This document shows, in pieces, positions 57,932 to 64,000 of a stretch of 64,000 nt of DNA. The notes below the pieces were generated by a model. It saw only the letters and a program-made list of their open reading frames with translations. It did no database searches and was not told the origin of the DNA. The position numbers and the translations under genes were made by a program. How positions within the stretch are numbered: position 1 is the stretch's first letter; each line of letters begins with the position of its first letter. This DNA comes from Lihuaxuella thermophila (GTDB lineage: Bacteria; Bacillota; Bacilli; Thermoactinomycetales; Thermoactinomycetaceae). The stretch covers positions 1 to 64,000 of the forward strand of contig NZ_FOCQ01000008.1 in assembly GCF_900110165.1 (NCBI RefSeq), written 5' to 3'.

Positions 57932-59452
57932 ATGATTTACCCCGGTTTGGATGAAGTGCAGAGATTGGCGCGCTCGTTCTCCATGATTCCCGTTTGCAAA
58001 TCTGTTCTGGTCGATACGGAGACGCCCGTGAGTTTGTATCATCGCCTTGCTGATTCTCCCTATTCCTTTTTGCTGGAAAGTGTGGAAGGAGGAGAAAAGT
58101 GGTCACGCTACTCCTTTATGGGTTCCAATCCCTTTCAGGTGATCACGGGCAAAGACGGTAAGTATACCGTTGTGAACCGGCAAGGGAGCAAGACGATCAC
58201 CGCCACTGATCCCGCCGGTTTGTTGCAAAAATGTTTGCTCACCTTCCGCTCTCCTGTTTATGAATCTTATCCGCCGTTTCTGGGTGGCGCGGTGGGGTAC
58301 GTCTCTTATGAGGCAGTCCGTTATTTTGAGCCCAATTGCCCGGTCACGCGGGCGGGCGAAGGTACGGGGGCTTATGAGATTCACTTGATGTTTTATGATC
58401 GCTTGCTCATTTTTGACCATTTGAAACAGAAGATTATTTTAGTCTCTCATTTTTCCGTTCCCGACCCCGCCGATGAGCAGCAGGTGGAAGAGCTGTATGC
58501 TCAGACGGTGTCGGATCTGGAGGACTGGGAGAAAGATCTCAAGGACACATTTATTTCGCTTCCGCCTCTGCCCCCGTTAGCGGATCAGGAAGTGGAGTTT
58601 GATCAAGTACATTCCAATTTGTCTAAAAAGGAGTACATGGAACGCGTGGAGCGGGCCAAAGAATATATCCGCGCGGGCGACGTTTTTCAGGTCGTCCCAT
58701 CCCAGCGCTGGACCTGCGAACATGCGCCGCCTCCGATGAATGTATACCGCATCTTGCGCGTTCTCAACCCGTCTCCTTACATGTATTATCTGCACATGGG
58801 AGAGGAAACCATCGTCGGATCTTCTCCGGAACTGCTGGTCCGGGTGGATGGAAAACAGATCGATACCCGGCCGATCGCAGGTTCAAGGCCCAGAGGGAAA
58901 AATGCCCGCGAAGATGATGAGTTGATCCGGGATCTATACCAAGATGAAAAGGAATTGGCCGAACACATTATGCTGGTCGATCTGGGCCGCAATGATGTGG
59001 GCAGAGTTGCCCGTTATGGAACGGTTCAGGTAACCCAGCAGATGAAAGTAGAAAAGTATTCACATGTCATGCATCTCGTCTCCAATGTGAGCGGGGAACT
59101 GGCCGCAGGCTATCATGGACTGGACGCTTTTCGGGCTTGCTTTCCGGCGGGAACGGTCTCCGGTGCCCCGAAAATCCGGGCGATGGAAATCATTGCGGAA
59201 TTGGAACCGGAACCGCGCGGAATATATGCGGGTGCGATTGGCTACTTCAGTTTTACCGGGAAGGTGGATACGTGTATCGCCATCAGAACGGTTTATTTCC
59301 GCAACGGTTGTGCCTATGTGCAGGCCGGCGGGGGAGTCGTGGCCGATTCGGTGCCGGAAAAAGAATACCAGGAATCGGTCAATAAGGCCAAAGGGATGAT
59401 TCGGGCACTTCAATTGGCCGCGCAGATGTCGCTGGTGACAGAAAGAGAATAG
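57932..59452 (+). CDS. trpE: Anthranilate synthase component I
   Basis: Makes anthranilate from chorismate. The ~506-residue product has the Trp-binding LLES near residue 50 (SYSFLLESVEGGEKWSRYSF-like context), and the chorismate-binding core: VFQVVPSQRW, GSSPELLVRV, RPIAGSRPRGK, EHIMLVDLGRNDVGRVARYGTV, FPAGTVSGAPKIRAMEII, GAIGYFSFTGKVDTCIAIRT, GGGVVADSVPEKEYQE. ATG 57932 follows AGGAGGG. The glutaminase subunit trpG is not in the operon, as in B. subtilis, where it lies with folate genes. Confidence 0.96.
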   Translation: MIYPGLDEVQRLARSFSMIPVCKSVLVDTETPVSLYHRLADSPYSFLLESVEGGEKWSRYSFMGSNPFQVITGKDGKYTVVNRQGSKTITATDPAGLLQKCLLTFRSPVYESYPPFLGGAVGYVSYEAVRYFEPNCPVTRAGEGTGAYEIHLMFYDRLLIFDHLKQKIILVSHFSVPDPADEQQVEELYAQTVSDLEDWEKDLKDTFISLPPLPPLADQEVEFDQVHSNLSKKEYMERVERAKEYIRAGDVFQVVPSQRWTCEHAPPPMNVYRILRVLNPSPYMYYLHMGEETIVGSSPELLVRVDGKQIDTRPIAGSRPRGKNAREDDELIRDLYQDEKELAEHIMLVDLGRNDVGRVARYGTVQVTQQMKVEKYSHVMHLVSNVSGELAAGYHGLDAFRACFPAGTVSGAPKIRAMEIIAELEPEPRGIYAGAIGYFSFTGKVDTCIAIRTVYFRNGCAYVQAGGGVVADSVPEKEYQESVNKAKGMIRALQLAAQMSLVTERE

Positions 59453-59469
59453 CACCGGGAGGGGTGTTT

Positions 59470-60495
59470 ATGATTCAGGAAGTACTGAGAAAAGTGGTAT
59501 CGGGGAGAAACCTGTCCCGTCGGGAAGCACAGGCGGTGATGACTGAGATGATGGAGGGAAAGGTGACTCCTTCCCAAACAGCCAGCTTATTGACATCACT
59601 GCGTATGAAGGGGGAAACCGTGGAAGAGTTGATCGGCTTTGCCCAGGGTTTGCGTTCCCATGCCACCCAGGTGTATCACGATCTTCCTCAGGTGGTGGAT
59701 ACCTGCGGAACAGGCGGTGACGGCGGGAAAACATTTAACATTTCCACGGCGGCAGCTTTTGTGGCAGCAGCGGCCGGGGTTCCCATCGCCAAACACGGAA
59801 ACCGGGCCGTATCCAGCAAGAGCGGCAGCGCTGATGTGCTGGAGGCGCTGGGCATGGATATCCGCCTCAATGCAAAAGAAGCGCAGCATTTGCTGTTTCA
59901 GACCGGCCTTTGTTTTCTGTTTGCCCCTCTTTTTCATCAGGCGATGAAGCATGTGATGCCTACCCGGACGGAACTGGGCTTCAGAACTTGTTTCAACTTG
60001 CTTGGCCCGCTCGCCAATCCGGCCGGTGTAAAAATTCAGTTGTTGGGCGTTTACGACCCGTCGCTCACGGAAAATGTGGCCCGTGTATTGCTCGAGCTGG
60101 GAATTGAAAGAGCGTTAGTGGTTGCGGGGCTGGACGGATTGGACGAGATCACGGTGACAGCTCCGACCCGGATGAGCGAGGTCATAGAGGGAGAAGTAAA
60201 GACTTACGAAGTCACACCGGAGCAATTGGGCGTCAACACCGCTCCGATCGAAGCGATTGCTGGGGGAGATGCCGGGTTTAACGCCCGTTTGATTCGGGGG
60301 ATCTTGAATGGGCAGCCAGGTGCGCCGCGCGATGTGGTGCTTGTCAACGCAGGAGCTGCCATCTACCTTGCCGGCCGGGCGTCCAGCATCCGGGAAGGGG
60401 TACACTTAGCGGCACAGGCGGTCGATTCGGGCAAAGCCAAAGAAAAGCTGGCGGAGGTTGTCCATTTCTCCCGGGAGGTGCGGTATGTTTCTTAA
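59470..60495 (+). CDS. trpD: Anthranilate phosphoribosyltransferase
   Basis: Joins anthranilate to PRPP. The 341-residue product has VDTCGTGGDGGKTFNISTAAAFVAAAAG (PRPP-binding GTGGD), KHGNRAVSSKSGSADVLEALG, and RTCFNLLGPLANPAGVKIQLLGVY. ATG 59470 follows GGGAGGGG. Stop overlaps the trpC start by 11 nt. Confidence 0.97.
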   Translation: MIQEVLRKVVSGRNLSRREAQAVMTEMMEGKVTPSQTASLLTSLRMKGETVEELIGFAQGLRSHATQVYHDLPQVVDTCGTGGDGGKTFNISTAAAFVAAAAGVPIAKHGNRAVSSKSGSADVLEALGMDIRLNAKEAQHLLFQTGLCFLFAPLFHQAMKHVMPTRTELGFRTCFNLLGPLANPAGVKIQLLGVYDPSLTENVARVLLELGIERALVVAGLDGLDEITVTAPTRMSEVIEGEVKTYEVTPEQLGVNTAPIEAIAGGDAGFNARLIRGILNGQPGAPRDVVLVNAGAAIYLAGRASSIREGVHLAAQAVDSGKAKEKLAEVVHFSREVRYVS

Positions 60496-61267
60496 AGAAA
60501 TTGTGGAGACGAAACAACAGGAAATAGAAAAATTGCTCCCGCACTACACGGATGAAGATTGGAGCAAGGCACTGCAGCTGCCGCGCGGCCGTTCGCTCGC
60601 TCATGCGCTGAGGGAAACACAATCCCTCTCATTGATCGCAGAAATCAAACCCGCCTCCCCGTCAAAAGGAATAATCAAAGAAACGGTAGATCCGACGGTC
60701 ACCGCTTTGGCCTATGAACGGGGAGGAGCCAGTGCAATTTCCGTATTGACGGATGTTTCTTATTTTAAAGGAAAGCCTGAATCGCTCGTCAAAGTGAAAC
60801 AGGCTGTCCGGATTCCTGTATTGCGGAAAGATTTTATCCTGGAGCCGGTTCAGGTTCTGGAGAGCAAGCTGCTCGGAGCCGATGCGATATTGCTGATCGC
60901 GGCGATTCTGGATCAAGAGAACCTCCAACTGCTGAGCCGGACGGCTCACCGCCTGGGCATGGAGGTGCTCGTGGAGATTCATGAGGAATCGGAGATCGGG
61001 CGGGCCCTGACTTGTGAGGCTGATGTCATCGGTATTAACAACCGGAATCTGCACACCTTTGTCACGGATCTGGCAACGACAGAACGGCTGCGTCCGCTTC
61101 TCCCGTCGGATGTTCCGGTCATCGGTGAAAGCGGGGTTCATTCTGTTCAGGATGCGGTCCGGATGGCGAAAGCGGGAGTGGACGGCATTCTTGTCGGTGA
61201 ATATTTAATGAGAGAGTCCGATCCCGAACGGGCAGTTCGGCAGTTGGTGGAGAGGGAAGCCGGATGA
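60485..61267 (+). CDS. trpC: Indole-3-glycerol phosphate synthase
   Basis: A TIM-barrel enzyme that closes the indole ring. The 260-residue product has LIAEIKPASPSKGII (catalytic Glu and Lys), YERGGASAISVLTDVSYFKGKPESL, RKDFILEPVQVLESKLLGADAILLIAAIL, INNRNLHTF and IGESGVHS. ATG 60485 follows GGGAGGTG inside the trpD 3' end. Confidence 0.97.
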   Translation: MFLKEIVETKQQEIEKLLPHYTDEDWSKALQLPRGRSLAHALRETQSLSLIAEIKPASPSKGIIKETVDPTVTALAYERGGASAISVLTDVSYFKGKPESLVKVKQAVRIPVLRKDFILEPVQVLESKLLGADAILLIAAILDQENLQLLSRTAHRLGMEVLVEIHEESEIGRALTCEADVIGINNRNLHTFVTDLATTERLRPLLPSDVPVIGESGVHSVQDAVRMAKAGVDGILVGEYLMRESDPERAVRQLVEREAG

Positions 61268-61935
61268 AAAGGACCAACATCAAATTGTGCGGATTCCGGA
61301 CACCTGAAGATGTGGAAAAAGTGGAGGGCATTCCGGTTGATGCGATCGGCTTTATCCTGGTTCCGGGCCGGAAAAGATCGGTCCGCCCTGAACAAATTGC
61401 TGTGCTGGTGGACCGGGTTCCGCCCGGTGTGTTGACCGTTGGCGTTTTGATCAACCCTTCGCTCGAAGAAATTGATAAATGGCTGTCACTGGCTCCTCTT
61501 CAGGCCATCCAACTGCATGGGGAAGAAACGGCCTCGTTTTGCCGGTCGATCAAAGAGCGATTTTCTGTGCGTGTGATCAAAACATTTCACGTGGATGAGC
61601 AGATGGAGAGTCCTTGTTCTATAAAGGAATATTCACCCTGGGTGGACGTGGCCCTGCTTGACTCCGGTGCAGGTCAGATCCGGGGAGGAACAGGAACCAC
61701 ATTTGATTGGGAACAGATTTCTTTATTTCGAAAAGAATGCCGTTCGGTTCAGATCCCGCTCTGGGTGGCGGGCGGTCTCAATGAACAGAACGTCGAAGCT
61801 CTCATCCGGGCTTACGCTCCCGATGGAGTGGATGTGTCCAGCGGAATTGAAAGCGATGGAGAAAAAGATCGCCAAAAGATGAAACGGTTTGTGGAGAGGG
61901 TGGTCAGAAGTGGTCAAACCGCACATTCAGTCTGA
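61264..61935 (+). CDS. trpF: Phosphoribosylanthranilate isomerase
   Basis: Amadori isomerase, TIM barrel. The 223-residue product has [27 protein letters not shown] (catalytic Cys), [37 protein letters not shown] (catalytic Asp) and [33 protein letters not shown] 61264 overlaps the trpC stop. Confidence 0.97.
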   Translation: MKRTNIKLCGFRTPEDVEKVEGIPVDAIGFILVPGRKRSVRPEQIAVLVDRVPPGVLTVGVLINPSLEEIDKWLSLAPLQAIQLHGEETASFCRSIKERFSVRVIKTFHVDEQMESPCSIKEYSPWVDVALLDSGAGQIRGGTGTTFDWEQISLFRKECRSVQIPLWVAGGLNEQNVEALIRAYAPDGVDVSSGIESDGEKDRQKMKRFVERVVRSGQTAHSV

Positions 61936-63124
61936 AAAGGAAGCTGTCCAGGGGTATTTTGGCCGGTTTGGCGGAAGATATGTTCCCGAAACAACCATGA
62001 ACGCGCTGTTGGAGTTGGAGGAAGGCTTCCGTGCGGCGATTCAGGATCCTTCTTTTGTTCAGGATTTTCGTCATCTTTTGGAAGAATACTCCGGACGGCC
62101 CACTCCGCTTACCTTTGCCGAACGGCTGACCGAGTATGCCGGGGGAGCAAAGATTTATCTGAAACGGGAAGATCTCAATCATACCGGTGCACATAAGATT
62201 AATAACGCCCTGGGGCAAGCGCTCTTGGCTAAACGGATGGGCAAAAAGAAACTGATTGCTGAGACCGGTGCAGGACAACACGGTGTGGCGACGGCGACGG
62301 TGGCTGCTTTATTGGGAATGGAATGCCGGGTGTTCATGGGCGAGGAAGATGTCAGACGCCAACAATTGAACGTTTTCCGCATGGAGCTGTTGGGAGCAAA
62401 AGTGATTCCGGTCACTTCCGGCACACGTACGCTGAAGGATGCGACCAATGAAGCACTGCGCGAGTGGGTGGCACATGTGGAAGATACCTTCTATTTGATC
62501 GGTTCGGCGGTAGGGCCCCATCCTTATCCCTCCATGGTCAAGTATTTTCAACGGGTGATCAGCGACGAGGCTCGCTCCCAAATCTTGATGCAGGAAGGCA
62601 GATTGCCGGACGATGTGGTGGCCTGTATCGGAGGAGGCAGCAACGCGATCGGAATGTTTGCAGCATTTATAGAGGATGAACACGTGCGCCTGCACGGGGT
62701 GGAAGCGGCAGGAAAAGGGCTGGATACGAAGGAACACGCGGCTTCTTTAAGTATGGGGCGTCCCGGGGTGCTGCACGGAACCTACAGCTATCTGCTGCAG
62801 GATGAACACGGACAAGTATTGCCGGCCCATTCGGTTTCGGCCGGTCTCGATTACCCGGGGGTAGGGCCGGAACACGCTTATCTCAAAGAGACCGGCCGGG
62901 TGCGTTATACAGCGGTCACGGATGCTCAAGCTCTCGAAGCGGTGCAGGTGCTGTGCCGGACAGAAGGGATTTTGCCTGCGCTGGAATCGGCACATGCCAT
63001 TGCCGAAGCGATCCAAATCGCCAAAACCCGTTCCGCCGCTGATATATTGATCGTGTGCCTCTCCGGCCGGGGAGACAAAGATGTGGAGACGATTCGCAGC
63101 AGGATGGAGGGAGACCGGTCATGA
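61910..63124 (+). CDS. trpB: Tryptophan synthase beta chain
   Basis: PLP enzyme that condenses indole with serine. The 404-residue product has [26 protein letters not shown] Lys in [59 protein letters not shown] and [15 protein letters not shown] 61910 follows GAGAGGG by 9 nt, inside the trpF 3' end. Confidence 0.97.
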   Translation: MVKPHIQSEKEAVQGYFGRFGGRYVPETTMNALLELEEGFRAAIQDPSFVQDFRHLLEEYSGRPTPLTFAERLTEYAGGAKIYLKREDLNHTGAHKINNALGQALLAKRMGKKKLIAETGAGQHGVATATVAALLGMECRVFMGEEDVRRQQLNVFRMELLGAKVIPVTSGTRTLKDATNEALREWVAHVEDTFYLIGSAVGPHPYPSMVKYFQRVISDEARSQILMQEGRLPDDVVACIGGGSNAIGMFAAFIEDEHVRLHGVEAAGKGLDTKEHAASLSMGRPGVLHGTYSYLLQDEHGQVLPAHSVSAGLDYPGVGPEHAYLKETGRVRYTAVTDAQALEAVQVLCRTEGILPALESAHAIAEAIQIAKTRSAADILIVCLSGRGDKDVETIRSRMEGDRS

Positions 63125-63918
63125 CCCGACTGCAAACAGTTCTTCAGTCTGAACAACAATACTTGATCCCGTTTATCATGTCCGGGGATCCCAGTTTGGA
63201 GGCCACCCGGGAACTGATCCATCTTCTGAACGAAGAAGGGGTCGCAGCGATTGAGTTGGGAGTCCCCTTTTCGGACCCGATCGCTGACGGTCCGGTGATC
63301 CAAGCAGCTTCCGAACGCGCTTTGCGGCAAAATGTCACTTTGCAAGATGTTTTGACACTGGGTAGGCAGGTAAGGCAAGAAGGGTGTCAAGTGCCTCTCA
63401 TCCTTTTTACCTATGCCAACCCCGTCTTTCAATACGGGCTCTCCCGGGTGGTGGAAGACGCGGTGGGTTGCGGTTTTGACGGCCTGATCGTCCCTGATCT
63501 TCCGTATGAGGAAAGCGGGGAGTTGCGAGAATGGGGTCAAAAAGCGGGACTCTCAGTGATTCCGCTTGTAGCTCCGACGTCCAGACAGCGAATCCGACAA
63601 ATTGTCGAGGAGGCTCAAGGATTTGTCTACTGTGTCTCCTCCTTGGGGACAACGGGGATGCGGCAGCAATTTGCCGGGACGGTCGACACCTTTTTGCAGA
63701 CGGTGCGCGAGTTGAGTCCGGTGCCCACTGCCGTGGGATTCGGGATCTCCAAACGTGAACATGTGGAACGGTTTCAAAAACAAGCAGATGCCGTTGTGGT
63801 GGGAAGTGCCTTGGTGCGTAAAATCGAAGAACTTTCCGGCGCTTTGTCTGATCCCGTTCAGCGAACCGAAGCTTTGGAGCAGATCAGAGCATTTGTCACA
63901 GCGTTAAAAACGAAGTAA
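63121..63918 (+). CDS. trpA: Tryptophan synthase alpha chain
   Basis: Splits indole-3-glycerol phosphate to indole. The 265-residue product has [45 protein letters not shown] (catalytic Glu), [31 protein letters not shown] (catalytic Asp) and [22 protein letters not shown] 63121 overlaps the trpB stop. Confidence 0.97.
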   Translation: MTRLQTVLQSEQQYLIPFIMSGDPSLEATRELIHLLNEEGVAAIELGVPFSDPIADGPVIQAASERALRQNVTLQDVLTLGRQVRQEGCQVPLILFTYANPVFQYGLSRVVEDAVGCGFDGLIVPDLPYEESGELREWGQKAGLSVIPLVAPTSRQRIRQIVEEAQGFVYCVSSLGTTGMRQQFAGTVDTFLQTVRELSPVPTAVGFGISKREHVERFQKQADAVVVGSALVRKIEELSGALSDPVQRTEALEQIRAFVTALKTK

Positions 63919-63951
63919 GATAGAGGGAAAAGATGTGGAGGGGTTGGGTGA

Positions 63952-64000
63952 ATGAAGCCGAAAGCATCGGTCAGGGGCTTGCCCGTCTATCAGCCGGGTA
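63952..64000 (+). CDS. hisC: Histidinol-phosphate aminotransferase, 5' end only
   Basis: The window ends after 16 codons: MKPKASVRGLPVYQPG, which fits the N-terminus of HisC. GGAGGGG precedes ATG 63952. The place after trpA is that of hisC in the B. subtilis supraoperon (trpEDCFBA-hisC-tyrA-aroE). Confidence 0.7.
   Translation, partial: MKPKASVRGLPVYQPG

Overview
The window looks like chromosomal DNA of an endospore-forming member of the Bacillales. Evidence for sporulation: spoIVA, dacB-spmA-spmB, ytfJ (gerW), sleB-ypeB, and promoters of sigma-E and sigma-G type. Gene order over most of the window follows the Bacillus chromosome (resBCDE, serA, fer-ypbD-mecA, gudB-ypdA, cmk-plsC-rpsA-yphA-der-gpsA-yphF-spoIVA-hbs-folE-mtrB-hepS-menG-hepT-ndk-aroCBH-trpEDCFBA-hisC). 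The moderate GC content, many GTG/TTG starts, and a futalosine-pathway gene (mqnA) inside the hep/men block argue against Bacillus subtilis itself and would fit a Thermoactinomycetaceae-like or related lineage; that family assignment is inference.

Layout. 1-3250 is an eroded accessory region: the tail of a mismatch glycosylase, a broken IS21-type istA, a frameshifted IS3-family transposase, small orphan ORFs and little else. 3296-5816 holds carD, a cold-shock gene with an unusual terminator-like leader, a small unknown gene, and a VbhA-like antitoxin/Fic toxin pair. 6002-9586 is a sporulation cluster (ytfI, ytfJ, dacB, spmA, spmB). 9634-9990 carries copy 1 of an unrecognised structured repeat. 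10056-17530 has a pseudouridine synthase, the res cytochrome c maturation/redox-sensing operon without resA, and a VanY-like lipoprotein. 17634-21541 (minus strand) has an SDR enzyme and serA plus a class V aminotransferase behind a serine-type T-box. 21668-32220 has a UvrD-like helicase, pyrophosphatase, rhodanese, ferredoxin, CPBP protease, MecA, bacillithiol enzymes around gudB, and a purine permease. 32705-44511 is the sleB-ypeB, cmk-plsC-rpsA, YIEGIA, der-plsY-gpsA and yphF stretch. 44680-49290 has spoIVA, hbs, folE, a tRNA-Pro, mtrB (TRAP) and hepS. 49297-53331 makes menaquinone (menG, UbiA-type prenyltransferase, ubiX, mqnA, hepT). 53391-53708 is copy 2 of the repeat. 53957-64000 is ndk and the aro/trp supraoperon, ending inside hisC.

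How the genes work together. The TRAP protein encoded by mtrB has its expected target in the same window: a (G/U)AG-rich leader with an attenuator in front of trpE, plus an extra upstream (G/U)AG cluster and GAG triplets around the aroC start. Chorismate made through aroB and aroC feeds tryptophan (trp genes), tyrosine/phenylalanine (aroH) and menaquinone (mqnA). The serine T-box ties serA and its neighbour aminotransferase to tRNA-Ser charging. Besides trp, several RNA-level control elements are visible: the T-box, the cold-shock leader hairpin, an orphan riboswitch-like leader upstream of cmk, and a hairpin leader upstream of mecA.

The strongest candidates for something undescribed are the pair of ~235-nt repeats at 9634 and 53391, which keep an RNA-like fold through compensatory base changes, and the orphan leader at 34865-35064.
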